From JAGVPT01 sp963827085 (GTDB lineage Bacteria; Bacteroidota; Ignavibacteria; UBA10030; UBA8401), in assembly GCA_963827085.1 (NCBI GenBank), contig CAWGZY010000001.1, positions 474,300 to 538,299 of the forward strand: 64,000 bases of DNA, in the 5' to 3' direction. Of this stretch, positions 1 to 8,838 are shown piece by piece. The position numbers were made by a program, and so were the translations under genes. How positions within the stretch are numbered: position 1 is the stretch's first letter; each line of letters opens with the position of its first letter. The notes beneath the pieces are model-generated. The model saw only the letters and a program-made list of their open reading frames with translations, was not told the origin of the DNA and did not search any database.

Positions 1-300
1 TCCTCGAATTTCAGTATGAAAGTGTGACGGTAACCGATTCATTTTGGCCCCCGTGGCAAAGACTTGTTGAATCGAGGAAATCATAGCATGGAAATCAAAG
101 GTTCGACCTTCCTCAAGAAGAACAAAAGTCGGTCCAGTGAGTTGCTTGAGTGTTACGGTATCGTTTGTAGCAAGGGCGACACTAAAATCGGTTAATGCTT
201 TTTCAATAGCAACTTCGTTTAGCTCATTATCAGATGTTGCTTTTTGAGTGCCAACGGGAGTAAATAGAAAATAGAGCAGACAAAAAAGAAATGTTTTCAC
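1..300 (-). CDS. Secreted NTF2-like (DUF4440/SnoaL-type) protein, C-terminus outside window
   Basis: Reading from a GTG at 300, about 100 residues are visible before the window edge cuts the 3' part. A signal-peptide-like start (VKTFLFCLLYFLF) is followed by EKALTDFSVALATNDTVTLK, the opening helix of the DUF4440/SnoaL fold, then LTGPTFVLLEEGRTFDF. A GGAGG ribosome site lies 9 bases before the GTG. Members of this fold are small cone-shaped domains with varied or unknown ligands, so no reaction can be named. It is the last cassette gene before the left edge; its own attC lies outside. Confidence 0.6.
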   Translation of the reverse strand, partial: MKTFLFCLLYFLFTPVGTQKATSDNELNEVAIEKALTDFSVALATNDTVTLKQLTGPTFVLLEEGRTFDFHAMISSIQQVFATGAKMNRLPSHFHTEIRG

Positions 301-332
301 AAAAAGGGTCCTCCAGAAATATTATTTGCGCC

Positions 333-517
333 ATCTAACGGACCCTCGCTAAGCTGCGGCTGTTCGCCGCAGGGACGGTAGCCGTTCCGCGTGGTATGTC
401 CGGTCCGATAGTAGCTGTTTGTTTCGCGCGTGCAAAATCATCGACGGCTGGTTCCGTCAGCTTCTCGAGCGTTTTTTGCGAGACCCGCCGTTTTTTGGCG
501 GGAGCGACTGGTTAGGG
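333..517 (-). repeat. attC, type Ih
   Basis: Cores ATCTAAC/GTTAGGG, 185 bp. The right arm carries the extra hairpin CCCGCCG-TTTTTT-GGCGGG. Confidence 0.88.
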
Positions 518-579
518 CGCAGTAGCTTGTTGATGCATTTACGATGAAAGCAGGCATTTGACTTCGACAGTATTCGGAT

Positions 580-1482
580 TTATTCTATTCCTTTCACCGC
601 TCGAAAATTTAAATAGTCAGCTTTTAATTTCTTCCATCGAGGCCAAACGCCACCATTGTAAACAATAATATATGCATTCGTCTGATTTGCTTCAGTTGAA
701 GTCCACCAATAAATCGTTTTCAGGTGAATGTTCCAGAGAGGTGATTCTTTGTCCGGTTGAAATTCATATCTTGCTTTACCGGAATTACTATCCCACACAC
801 CGCCGGCATTGTTGCCATGGTAGACCATCGAACGGACGGCCTCATCCACTGTTGGCAGCCGCCATATATTAAGCTCTTCATTCTGTAACGCCGTACCTTT
901 ACTATTGAGATGGGCACAGATTTTCTTCGCATCATACCACGAGGTTCCATTGTCTGGCCAACCAGGTCCCTGGGGAGCCCATATCAACGCAACGCCATTG
1001 CCTTGTATCTGTCTAATATCAAAATTATTATCATTGTATCTGTTCGCAACACGGATGGCATGAAAGGTGCCAATACCGAATATTTGGATGAGCGGCAGCC
1101 CCATTACAAGAAAGTATGCAAGCCTTCGATGTTCCAACTTCCCGAACCAATAAAGAAGTGCCAGTCCGACCAACGGAACTCCAACAAGAAAGAATCCGGC
1201 TTTCATTTTGCCGAAGAGAAAATAGCTGCCGATAGCCAGAAGCATATGTAACCCTGAGCCAACCTTGCTCCACCTGATTGAAACCACAGACAGAAGCATG
1301 AAGCCTAACGGCACGAGCAAATACTGAACAAACATCAACAGTACGTTATCCCAAAAACTCACGAAGTACCAACCCTCGTGAAAATTCTCATTGATTCCCC
1401 AGTACGCCCAGAAGTTAGCGAAAACTGCCGACAGGCTGATCGCGATCCATATAATGAGTTTCTGGCGTTTTAACTTTTCCAT
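580..1482 (-). CDS. Membrane protein with C-terminal DUF1566-like domain
   Basis: 300 residues. The first ~150 hold about five hydrophobic segments (around 8-25, 44-66, 78-90, 95-112, 120-142). The rest is a soluble domain with the DUF1566 signature: WYDAKKICAHLN near 182, WRLPTVDEA near 207, YWWTSTEANQTNA near 259 and a terminal FRAVKG. In that family the domain is usually extracytoplasmic and of unknown ligand, resembling C-type-lectin/formylglycine-enzyme folds. The combination with a multi-span anchor suggests surface display. Single-gene cassette; no strong ribosome site before the ATG. Confidence 0.7.
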   Translation of the reverse strand: MEKLKRQKLIIWIAISLSAVFANFWAYWGINENFHEGWYFVSFWDNVLLMFVQYLLVPLGFMLLSVVSIRWSKVGSGLHMLLAIGSYFLFGKMKAGFFLVGVPLVGLALLYWFGKLEHRRLAYFLVMGLPLIQIFGIGTFHAIRVANRYNDNNFDIRQIQGNGVALIWAPQGPGWPDNGTSWYDAKKICAHLNSKGTALQNEELNIWRLPTVDEAVRSMVYHGNNAGGVWDSNSGKARYEFQPDKESPLWNIHLKTIYWWTSTEANQTNAYIIVYNGGVWPRWKKLKADYLNFRAVKGIE

Positions 1483-1514
1483 AGATAACTTTCGTAGGAA
1501 CGAAATATGCTGCG

Positions 1515-1703
1515 CTCTAACGAACCGGAGCTAAGCTGCGGCGTACAGCCAGTTGCATGCAGATCGCTGCGTGGATGTATCTGCTGATCATATCATTCTC
1601 GGCGAACTATCGAGCGGTAAAATCGTCGACGGCTGGTTCCGTCAGCTTGTCGAGCGTTCGTTGCGAGACCCCGCGTATTCCAGCGGGGAGCGACTGGTTA
1701 TAC
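1515..1703 (-). repeat. attC, divergent centre with right-arm hairpin
   Basis: Cores CTCTAAC/GTTATAC, 189 bp. The left arm has GCGTACAGCC instead of the GCGGCGAAG hairpin; the right-arm insert is CCCCGCG-TATTCCA-GCGGGG. Confidence 0.85.
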
Positions 1704-1719
1704 CGCCAAACAAAGCATG

Positions 1720-2292
1720 TCAATTGAAAGTCCATCCCAAACTAAGGCTAGCCCAAGGCAAAACTCTGTCATTAACAATAAGTGGTGTGAATCCAATTCT
1801 GAAATTGAAACCTCCATCTATTGGTTGATAACGGTATCCAATAACTGAAGTGAAAAACATACCCGACCCTGATTGATGTGAAATGGATGGGTTTTGCCCA
1901 AATAAAACGGGTAGAAAGTTTGCTTGCGTTGTGGTGATAGATGGAACAAAGCTTATCCCTGCTCCCAATTCTAATCTGCTGCTTCCATCTCCATAAAGAT
2001 AATTGGCCATGGCCGGAATAATAGTCACACTTATTTGATCCGATACAAGACCTACAGGAACGGTAGCTGAGAATGATGAGTAACCAATTCGAAGGCTGAA
2101 CGATTTGGTAATTAAACGATCATAATTTATCGAATAGATAAGGCCATTGCCTCCGAGTTCAAAAAAGATTGTATTTTTTGCAATGCCTTGAGGTTGTGCG
2201 TGGACGTTTAAGGGTGGAAAGGACAGAAAAAGACCTAATAATATTGGCATGAGGAAGTAACAACGCGTATTAGCAAATGCGGTGGTCTTCAT
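1720..2292 (-). CDS. Outer-membrane beta-barrel-like protein
   Basis: 190 residues. A signal peptide of ~32 residues ends at VHAQ, followed by alternating short amphipathic strands with turns (FFELGGNGLIYSINYDRL, FSLRIGYSSF, LELGAGISFVP) and a final aromatic strand ASLSLGWTFN, typical of small outer-membrane barrels. The ligand is unknown. AGGAG sits 7 bases before the ATG. It shares one attC-bounded unit with the propeller gene at 2450-4795, with no attC between them; an IS481-like relic lies in the gap, so this may be two fused cassettes. Confidence 0.65.
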   Translation of the reverse strand: MKTTAFANTRCYFLMPILLGLFLSFPPLNVHAQPQGIAKNTIFFELGGNGLIYSINYDRLITKSFSLRIGYSSFSATVPVGLVSDQISVTIIPAMANYLYGDGSSRLELGAGISFVPSITTTQANFLPVLFGQNPSISHQSGSGMFFTSVIGYRYQPIDGGFNFRIGFTPLIVNDRVLPWASLSLGWTFN

Positions 2293-2308
2293 TTGGTACT
2301 CCTGATTC

Positions 2309-2380
2309 GTATTAGTTAGAATATCATCTTACACATTATTAACTTAGTTAGGGTGGAGGTGTCAGATGACTCAGACACCT
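2309..2380 (+). mobile_element. Relic of IS481-type left end
   Basis: GTATTAGTTAGAATATCATC and the following ACACATTATTAA match the left end of the complete IS481-type element at 21049-22207, down to GTCAGATGACTCAGA, which corresponds to that transposase's start (ATGACCCAAGA). The frame here stops after nine codons and nothing of the transposase body follows. A short GGTGTC/GACACC palindrome closes the relic. Confidence 0.7.
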
Positions 2381-2449
2381 GATTATCGTCGATAACCGCT
2401 CTCCTCCCGAGTTATTTAATTATCAACTTGACTCTCAGCCGCTTCCATA

Positions 2450-4795
2450 CTATTTGAGCAACATCAACTTCTTCGTTTGAATAAAATTTCCAGCGGCGAT
2501 TCTGTAGAAATACACTCCGCTCGACAAATTGCCGGCATTGAATTTGACTGAGTGAGTGCCTGCAGTTTGACGGTCGTTAACCAGAGTTCTCACCTCACTA
2601 CCTAACACGTCGTAAACTTCCAAGGTAACGAAACCGTTGGTTGGAAGCTGATAGCTGATGAGTGTGCTTGGATTGAACGGATTTGGATAATTTTGTAACA
2701 AAGCAAATTCCTTTGGAATAGTGAGTTGTGTTTTTACATCAGTTGTCGAATTAATTGATCGAAAAACACCTCCCCCAGTTCCTGCAAAAATATACCCCGA
2801 TGCATCGATCACTAATGAATACACAGCAGTGTTCGTCAAACCATTATTTTCCTCTGTCCAACTACCCCCATTATTCGTTGAATGATATACTCCTCCTCCA
2901 TTAGCTACATTCCATCCTGCAGTAGTTCCTGCAAAAACTTCCCCCGATGAATTTATCGCTAATGCATACACCAACATGCTGTCCAAACTTGTTTGAGTCC
3001 AACTATTCCCATCATCTGTTGAAAGATAAACGCCTACTCTATACTCCCCTGCAAAGATGTTTCCCGGTGCATTGATTGCTACAGAAAGCACCAGCACGCC
3101 CGTCAGGGCTGTCCGTGTCCAGTTCCATCCACTATTTGTCGAGAGAAATACCCCTCCTTCAACCCCTGCAAAAATGTTCCCCGACGAATTTATCACTAAT
3201 GAATACGAATTCCCTTCCACCCAGCCGCTATCTACCCGATTCCAGTTGCTGCCATTATTTGTTGAGAGATAGAGACCTCCATCATGAATGCCTGCAAGAA
3301 AGTCCCCCGATGAATTGAACCCTACTACCTGCACAGTCCTGTACCCCGGAGCAGGATAACTTACCTGTGTCCAACTGCTGCCATTATTTATTGAAAGGTA
3401 GATGCCTCCTGCCGAGGTTCCCGCTAAAATTTTCCCCGATGAGTTGACCGCCAACGTAAGTACCTCCGAGTTCCCCAAGCCGTTATTTTCCTGAGTCCAA
3501 CGACTGCCATTATTTGTTGAAAGGTATATTCCTTCATCAGTTCCTGCAAAAATGTTCCCCGAGGGATTGATCGCGAAAGACAAGACAACCGCACACCTCA
3601 GACCATTATTTACGTCTGTCCAACTACTCCCAGTATTCGTAGAAAGACAAACGCCTCCGCCAATTCCAGCAAAAATGTTCCCCGATGCATTGATCGCTAT
3701 TGAATACACATTCGTGCTCGTCAAACCACTATCTGCGTAAGCCCAATTGTTGCCGTCATTTGTCAAAAGATAAACGCCCCTGCCATACGTTCCTGCGAAA
3801 ACATTTCCCGATGAATTGATTGCTAAAGAAAGCACCTCCGTGTTCGTCAAACCACTACTTATCTGAGTCCAACTACTCCCATTATTTGTTGAAAGGTATA
3901 TTCCTCCATCAGTTCCTGCAAAAACATGCCCCGATGAATCGATCGCTAAGGAAAGCACCTCTGTGTTCGTCAAACCATTATTTATCTCCGTCCAACTACT
4001 CCCATTATTTGTTGAAAGGTATATTCCCCCATCGGTTCCTGCAAAAATATACCCTGATGAATTCATCGCTAAAGACGACACATCCGTGTTCGACAAATCA
4101 TTATTTACCTCTGTCCAACCGCTCCCATTATTTGTTGAAAAATATACTCCTCCTCCAGTTCCAGCAAAAATGTCCCCCGATGCATTGATCGCTATTGAAT
4201 TCACGTACACGAAAGCCAAACCACTATCTCCATAAGTCCAACTACTGCCGTTATCTGTTGAAAGGCAGACTGCTCCACGAACTCCTGCAAAAATATGTCC
4301 AGATGAATTGATCGCTAAAGATTTCACGCCCGGGTTAGTCAGGCCATTATTTTCCTCCGTCCAACTGCTCCCATTGTTAGTTGAAAGATATATTCCATGA
4401 TCAGTTCCTGCAAAAATGTTTCCGGATGAATTGATCGCCATGGAAGTCACATCCAATCCATACGGTCCATTGGCTTGTTGCCAATACACCGAGCCAGTAT
4501 CGGCTTCTGTTTTCAATCCTGTTGCAGCCCTGTTTCTAATGACTTTTGAAAGGGTCATTCGGTCTTTATGTCTATAATCTTGAAACACCTTTCTATCCGT
4601 GATGACGTTGGCGTCAATTGTATCTGATACCGACGAGAAGGAGGGAGGATCCGTATTATCTACGGGGTTCCATTGTCCTTTATTCTGAGTGAAGAGGCTT
4701 TTGTTCGCTGTGTCTGGAGTTTGCTGTGGATTGCTTAATTGTTGCGCGCTTGCTATTGCGCAAAATAACGTGAGTAGAAGTAGTGACTTTCCCAT
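2450..4795 (-). CDS. Secreted 14-repeat propeller protein with T9SS sorting domain
   Basis: About 781 residues from the ATG at 4795 (AGGAGA just upstream; an in-frame ATG further up lacks a ribosome site). A signal peptide ends at IASAQ. Roughly 14 repeats of ~39-45 residues follow, of the form SLAINSSGNIFAGT / GGIYLSTNNGSSWT, the BNR/Ycf48-like blades of a beta-propeller. The last ~85 residues are a type IX sorting domain: NYPNPFNPST, then LEVYDVLGSEVRTLV and a C-terminal KKLMLLK. It should be exported and anchored or released at the surface. A paralogue with the same architecture is at 35823-37904. Confidence 0.85.
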   Translation of the reverse strand: MGKSLLLLTLFCAIASAQQLSNPQQTPDTANKSLFTQNKGQWNPVDNTDPPSFSSVSDTIDANVITDRKVFQDYRHKDRMTLSKVIRNRAATGLKTEADTGSVYWQQANGPYGLDVTSMAINSSGNIFAGTDHGIYLSTNNGSSWTEENNGLTNPGVKSLAINSSGHIFAGVRGAVCLSTDNGSSWTYGDSGLAFVYVNSIAINASGDIFAGTGGGVYFSTNNGSGWTEVNNDLSNTDVSSLAMNSSGYIFAGTDGGIYLSTNNGSSWTEINNGLTNTEVLSLAIDSSGHVFAGTDGGIYLSTNNGSSWTQISSGLTNTEVLSLAINSSGNVFAGTYGRGVYLLTNDGNNWAYADSGLTSTNVYSIAINASGNIFAGIGGGVCLSTNTGSSWTDVNNGLRCAVVLSFAINPSGNIFAGTDEGIYLSTNNGSRWTQENNGLGNSEVLTLAVNSSGKILAGTSAGGIYLSINNGSSWTQVSYPAPGYRTVQVVGFNSSGDFLAGIHDGGLYLSTNNGSNWNRVDSGWVEGNSYSLVINSSGNIFAGVEGGVFLSTNSGWNWTRTALTGVLVLSVAINAPGNIFAGEYRVGVYLSTDDGNSWTQTSLDSMLVYALAINSSGEVFAGTTAGWNVANGGGVYHSTNNGGSWTEENNGLTNTAVYSLVIDASGYIFAGTGGGVFRSINSTTDVKTQLTIPKEFALLQNYPNPFNPSTLISYQLPTNGFVTLEVYDVLGSEVRTLVNDRQTAGTHSVKFNAGNLSSGVYFYRIAAGNFIQTKKLMLLK

Positions 4796-4897
4796 TGTGA
4801 TTGTCTCCTTATCTATTATCAACAAAGTTTAAGGCATTCTTTATCCTCCGGGCAATTGCAATCAACGAATGTAAAAACGAAGTCAGCATTTTGTGCG

Positions 4898-5086
4898 CCC
4901 TAACGAATCTGAGCTAAGCTGCGGCGACGAAGCGTCGCAGCGACAGTAGCCAGTTCGTGCGTGGCAAGTCATATCCAATAGGAGCTGGTTGTTTCGCGCG
5001 CATTGAATCATCGACAGCTATTTCCGTCAGCTTGTCGGGCGTTCGTTGCGAGACCCGCCGTTTTTGGCGGGCGCGACTCGTTAGCC
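4898..5086 (-). repeat. attC, type Ih
   Basis: Cores CCCTAAC/GTTAGCC, 189 bp. Right-arm hairpin CCCGCCG-TTTTT-GGCGGG. The stop of the hydrolase gene lies in the right core. Confidence 0.9.
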
Positions 5087-5884
5087 TGCGCCAATTGAAC
5101 GTAAGAAGGATTTGACGACAACCGCAAATCGCTCGGGCTGGTCATAATGGAGCCCGTGGCCTACTTCCGGAATTTGTTCAACTTGAAGTCGCGGATTAAG
5201 ACGATGCAGATCTGCGGCAACATCAGGTGAAACCACGCCAGCTGAACCACCAATCACAAGTAGGCTTGGAACTTCAATGGCACTGACTACCTGCATATAG
5301 TCAGGGTTCGGTGGCTTGAGTACGTCGAAAGCGCCCATGTTGGTTTGAAGTCGAGCCCGGGCGATCAGCTCGATTGTCTCCAATGGCCGATCAGGGTGTC
5401 TAACCCGCTCTTCTGCCACCACATCTTCCAATGACATAGTGAGATATCGTCGATGTTGATCTGCCACGTCACTGTCTCGAATTTCGCGCTGAACTTCTGG
5501 ACTCAAGAACGTTGGATCAGCTAAGATTACACAACGAAGAAGCTTTGGGTTACGACTTGCCACTATGGCCGCAGTCATACCCCCCATGGAGTGTCCGATT
5601 AGGATCGGAGGCGGAAGTCGTAGAGCCTCTATAAGACCAACTACATCGTTTGCAAAATCTTCGTATCGGTACCCATAGTTAGGCACACTCGACGTACCAT
5701 GGCCTCTGGCATCCGGCATGATTACGTCATAATCTCCACCTATAACATGGGCAACCGCCGTCCAGCATGCTCCATTAGCAGTTAATCCGTGCAGCAAAAT
5801 TAAAGGGGGCTTGCTTCCTCCAGTTCTCATGTAGTGTATGTTAATTCCGTTCGTTTCGCAGTTTCCTGTGCTCCGGTCGGTCAA
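5081..5884 (-). CDS. Alpha/beta hydrolase
   Basis: 267 residues of the alpha/beta-hydrolase fold. The oxyanion motif LLHGLTANGACW is near 30-41, PDARGHGTS near 58, the nucleophile elbow GHSMGG at 97-102 (Ser99), and the catalytic His in VGHGLHYDQPE near 244. It is a cytoplasmic esterase/lipase-like enzyme of unknown substrate, with no signal peptide. The start is a TTG with a strong AAGGAG site. Its TAA stop is built from the core site of the following attC, a tight cassette fit. Similar sequences are annotated as carboxylesterases or C-C hydrolases; the substrate cannot be assigned. Confidence 0.85.
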   Translation of the reverse strand: MTDRSTGNCETNGINIHYMRTGGSKPPLILLHGLTANGACWTAVAHVIGGDYDVIMPDARGHGTSSVPNYGYRYEDFANDVVGLIEALRLPPPILIGHSMGGMTAAIVASRNPKLLRCVILADPTFLSPEVQREIRDSDVADQHRRYLTMSLEDVVAEERVRHPDRPLETIELIARARLQTNMGAFDVLKPPNPDYMQVVSAIEVPSLLVIGGSAGVVSPDVAADLHRLNPRLQVEQIPEVGHGLHYDQPERFAVVVKSFLRSIGAG

Positions 5885-5949
5885 TTGCTATCTCCTTCGA
5901 GCATAAGATTCATGGTTTTCTCCTATCGTCTGTTTGCGCCTGCTTTGCC

Positions 5950-6102
5950 GCCTAACGGACCGGAGCTAAGCTGCGTGTGGCGAGTCATGTCCAATAGTAG
6001 CTGGTTCTTTCGCGCGTAGTAAATCATCAACGGCTGGTTCCGTCAGCTTGTCGGGCGTTCTTTGCGAGACCCGCCGTTTTTGGCGGGAGCGACTGGTTAT
6101 GC
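5950..6102 (-). repeat. attC, left-arm hairpin lost, right-arm hairpin present
   Basis: Cores GCCTAAC/GTTATGC, 153 bp. The left arm runs from GCTAAGCTGCG straight into TGTGGCGAGTC. Confidence 0.87.
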
Positions 6103-6119
6103 CGCAAGCTGGAAACTAA

Positions 6120-7154
6120 TTATTTGGAGAAATATAAATTCTGAATCTCTGAGGCCGTAAGTGCCCGATCATAAATGCGAATATCATCAATATCGCCGTC
6201 GTAGAAACTGTGAAATGATTGCGGGTTATTTTCATGATGCGATGCCCCTATCGTGAGATGTTGCCGAGTGTTGACAGTTGTCGTGCCGAGAATCCCAACA
6301 TGAGCCAAGACTGAAGTATTGGAAGATTGGCCGTCGATGTAGAGTTTAACTCGCTGCATCTCCGGAAGAGAGCCATCAAACACAAGTACAAAGTGAAACC
6401 ATTGGTTGGTCGACATTGGACTTTTTAATAATACATAATTGCGGGGGAGCACATCAGCAAAGACACCGGCATTAACGAATCCATCTATATGTGAAACACT
6501 CCATTGATAAGGTCCAGAACTACCTCCTCCATTCTTACCAACGATAAAACCCCCGCCGTACTCCACAGTTCCACACGTTCTCGTTCTTGCCCATCCAGCG
6601 ACACTGAAAGTTGCGAAAGGTGCGCAAAAGACGTCGTTCAGGATACTACCACAATCGATCACACTACTTTGCCCATCAAAACTATACGCGTTGTCTTCAA
6701 TGCCCAGGCGTCCTGAAGTTGGAGTAGCCCGAACAAATATCGGGTGAAATCCATTGCAGCTTTCGTCATATGCATTGCCGTTGAAGGTGTAATGAGCCAC
6801 TAATCCATCTGTTGGTATGCATAGCCATTTTAGCAGCGCATTTATACGATCTTCTGTCAAATTGGTAAGATAGATCGCCTGATTCATTGGTAGGAAATCG
6901 TTTTTGTCAACGGACGCATGATTAGGATATTTCAGGGTCAGTTCAGCGTTCCGAAACTGAATCCATAATCTTTGAGAAGCTCTTAAATTTTTCTTGAAAA
7001 TTGGATCAGATCGTTTTGTCAGAAGAAGTCTTTGGTAAGTTTCATTCAGTTTATAGTCACTTTGTTCAAAAAATGTGCGCCCATCCTCCTGTGTCTGCGA
7101 GGGAGTGCTGACAATGATAAGAGTAATACTCAGTGACAGGAATAAGGTTTTCAT
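6120..7154 (-). CDS. LprI-like (DUF1311) domain fused to a LamG domain
   Basis: 344 residues. A signal peptide (~20 residues) is followed by a lysozyme-inhibitor LprI-like segment: LNETYQRLL, LRASQRLWIQFRNAE (residues ~35-75). From ~118 a concanavalin/laminin-G fold begins: GLVAHYTFNGNAYDES, YSFDGQSSVIDCG, SVAGWARTRT, LYIDGQ, and the closing DIDDIRIYDRALTASEI, diagnostic of LamG_3. LamG domains bind carbohydrate or protein, and LprI domains are periplasmic. The fusion is unusual and suggests an envelope or cell-wall binding role. Conserved Cys pairs could be disulphides. Confidence 0.75.
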   Translation of the reverse strand: MKTLFLSLSITLIIVSTPSQTQEDGRTFFEQSDYKLNETYQRLLLTKRSDPIFKKNLRASQRLWIQFRNAELTLKYPNHASVDKNDFLPMNQAIYLTNLTEDRINALLKWLCIPTDGLVAHYTFNGNAYDESCNGFHPIFVRATPTSGRLGIEDNAYSFDGQSSVIDCGSILNDVFCAPFATFSVAGWARTRTCGTVEYGGGFIVGKNGGGSSGPYQWSVSHIDGFVNAGVFADVLPRNYVLLKSPMSTNQWFHFVLVFDGSLPEMQRVKLYIDGQSSNTSVLAHVGILGTTTVNTRQHLTIGASHHENNPQSFHSFYDGDIDDIRIYDRALTASEIQNLYFSK

Positions 7155-7195
7155 TTGTATTTTGCCTGTATTATGGATGAACGTGTTTTCTTGCG

Positions 7196-7346
7196 CCCTA
7201 ACGGACAGGAGCTAAGCTGCGGCACGAATTGCCGCAGCGACGGTTGCCATTCCGCGTGAGGCGATCTACGTCCAATAGTAGCTAATCGTTTCGCGCGTGC
7301 GAAATCATCGGTGGCTGGTTCCGTTAGCTTGAGCGAGTGGTTAGGC
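7196..7346 (-). repeat. attC, type I
   Basis: Cores CCCTAAC/GTTAGGC, 151 bp. The left-arm hairpin is reduced to GCTGCGGCACGAATTGCCGC. Confidence 0.9.
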
Positions 7347-7356
7347 GGCATCAAGT

Positions 7357-7935
7357 TCATTCGGTTTGCAGCGATCCAACGTATCGATAAGTGTTCATGA
7401 GCACGCCTGTGGACGTGGCCTGCGTGCTGACGAGGGCGAGTTCGCGCGGGTCTGCGCTTTCTGAAAAGCATCGTTTGCCGCGGCCGAGCAAGACCGGGTA
7501 GACAAGCAGCACAACCTCATCGACTAATCCTTGCTCGAGCAGGACGGACGTCAGCGTTGCACTTCCCCACACTATGAGGTCGGGGCCGTCCTTTGACTTG
7601 AGGCCGCGAACAGCATCAATGACGTTTGCACTTAGATTCCCAACCGGACCCCATGTGAGGCTGTTCGGCCTGTGGGTCGCAACATATTTCGTTGCGGCGT
7701 TCAGACCGTCCGCAAACGGACCGCCAGTGACCTTGGGCCAGTGCCCCGCCCAGAGGTCGTAGGTGCGGCGGCCGAGCAGCAGATCGAAGCCCGTGCCCTG
7801 CGCCGCGGCGAGGGCTGCTGCCCCGGCCGGACTTCGATACGGCGCCGACCATCCACCACGCGCATAGTCGTCGTCGCCTTCGGGCTGGATCACGCCGTCG
7901 AGCGAGATATGTTCCATGATCCTGATCTTTCTCAT
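7357..7935 (-). CDS. Dihydrofolate-reductase-fold (RibD C-terminal-like) protein
   Basis: 192 residues from the ATG at 7935, which has AAGGAG upstream; an upstream in-frame ATG would add 12 residues without a ribosome site. RIMEHISLDGVIQ begins the fold, LLLGRRTYDLWAGHWP (~55-70) is the hallmark GRxTxE/D-like helix, and LIVWGSATLTSVLLEQGLVDE plus YPVLLGRGKR (~125-155) are typical of the RibD_C/YyaP family. These are NADPH-binding reductases, mostly of unknown substrate. The gene is visibly richer in G+C than its neighbours, suggesting a donor of different composition. Confidence 0.82.
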   Translation of the reverse strand: MRKIRIMEHISLDGVIQPEGDDDYARGGWSAPYRSPAGAAALAAAQGTGFDLLLGRRTYDLWAGHWPKVTGGPFADGLNAATKYVATHRPNSLTWGPVGNLSANVIDAVRGLKSKDGPDLIVWGSATLTSVLLEQGLVDEVVLLVYPVLLGRGKRCFSESADPRELALVSTQATSTGVLMNTYRYVGSLQTE

Positions 7936-7980
7936 TCTGTGTCTCCTTCTGTGAGATGTTTTGCCTGCCAAATTAGTGAT

Positions 7981-8051
7981 GCGCGCGGCGAGTCATGTCC
8001 AACAGTAACTGGTTGTTCCGCGCGTGTTAAATCATCGGCGGCTGGTTAGGT
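7981..8051 (-). repeat. Degenerate attC, both arms eroded
   Basis: Keeps the centre (GGCGAGTCATGTCC to CGCGTGTTAAATCATC) and right core GTTAGGT, but lacks the left core and left arm, and most of the CCGTCAGCTTGAGCGAC right arm. Probably not recombinogenic. Confidence 0.72.
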
Positions 8052-8064
8052 GGCGACTGCAAAG

Positions 8065-8595
8065 TCATTTTTTGTTTGATCGCTTATTTTTGTTTTGGGA
8101 GTGCCACCACCGGCGAATGTGCGTTCGTGCCCACAAATAATGGGCAGCTGTGCTTGCACGTAAGTAATCGCTCAGTGTCCACGAAGGGCCAGTCCAGGAA
8201 AACCGATTCAATGTGACCAAATCGGAGTCTGGAAGAGCTCGGATAAGATCAACGACTCGATTGTGATACTCTTGGTAGTCTTGGATCACAGCGTGAAGCG
8301 ATCGACGATGATGTTTGTGATAGATCATTTGATTCAGTCGAGGTAGTTCTCGAAGAGTGAATCCCGGTGCGGGCATTGCTGGTTTTTCTCCTCGCAATCC
8401 CGCGGCATACCAGTTGAGGTTCATTTGTTGCCACTCGACCAAATGTGCCAAGATATCTTTGACAGACCATCCTCCGTGGGTGACGCCTGCCTTAGTCATT
8501 TGACGAATCGAAACAAGTGCAAGTGTGTCGTCGAGGGCCTTTCGCTCATGCCGGATTTCGAGCAATAATTCTTTCTTACGTAATCGCTTTCCCAT
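8065..8595 (-). CDS. ClbS/DfsB-family four-helix-bundle protein
   Basis: 176 residues, no signal peptide. It matches the ClbS/DfsB (DUF1706) pattern: an N-terminal helix KKELLLEIRHERKALDDTL, then GGWSVKDILAHLVEWQQMNLNWY near 40-62 with the conserved Trp and His of the putative active site, and late helix segments around SWTLSDYLRASTAAHYLWARTHIRRW. ClbS is a cyclopropane hydrolase that protects producers from colibactin; most homologues have unknown substrates, so only a protective or detoxifying role is suggested. AGGAAA precedes the ATG. Intact single-gene cassette. Confidence 0.8.
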   Translation of the reverse strand: MGKRLRKKELLLEIRHERKALDDTLALVSIRQMTKAGVTHGGWSVKDILAHLVEWQQMNLNWYAAGLRGEKPAMPAPGFTLRELPRLNQMIYHKHHRRSLHAVIQDYQEYHNRVVDLIRALPDSDLVTLNRFSWTGPSWTLSDYLRASTAAHYLWARTHIRRWWHSQNKNKRSNKK

Positions 8596-8620
8596 GAGTT
8601 TCCTGAATCCTGGATTTGCG

Positions 8621-8810
8621 CCCTAGCGGACCGGAGCTAAGCTGCGGCGGCGAAGCGCTGCAGCGACGGAATCCATTCCGCGTGTGGCAAGTCATCTCCA
8701 ATAGTAGCTGGTTGTTTCGCGTGTGTTAAATCATCGACGGCTATTTCCGTCAGCTTGTCGAGCGTTCGTTGCGAGACCCGCCGTCTTTTGGCCGGAGCGA
8801 CTGGTTTGGA
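8621..8810 (-). repeat. attC, type Ih, mutated cores
   Basis: Left core is CCCTAGC (A to G in the invariant AAC) and right core GTTTGGA. The right-arm hairpin is present but imperfect (GACCCGCCGTCTTTTGGCCGG). Confidence 0.82.
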
Positions 8811-8838
8811 CGCATGCGGTAGTCAGTCAGCATCGTCG

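Noticed and set aside
3057..4235. Frames on the + strand across 3.0-4.2 kb
   Set aside because: Antisense shadows of the propeller gene at 2450-4795.
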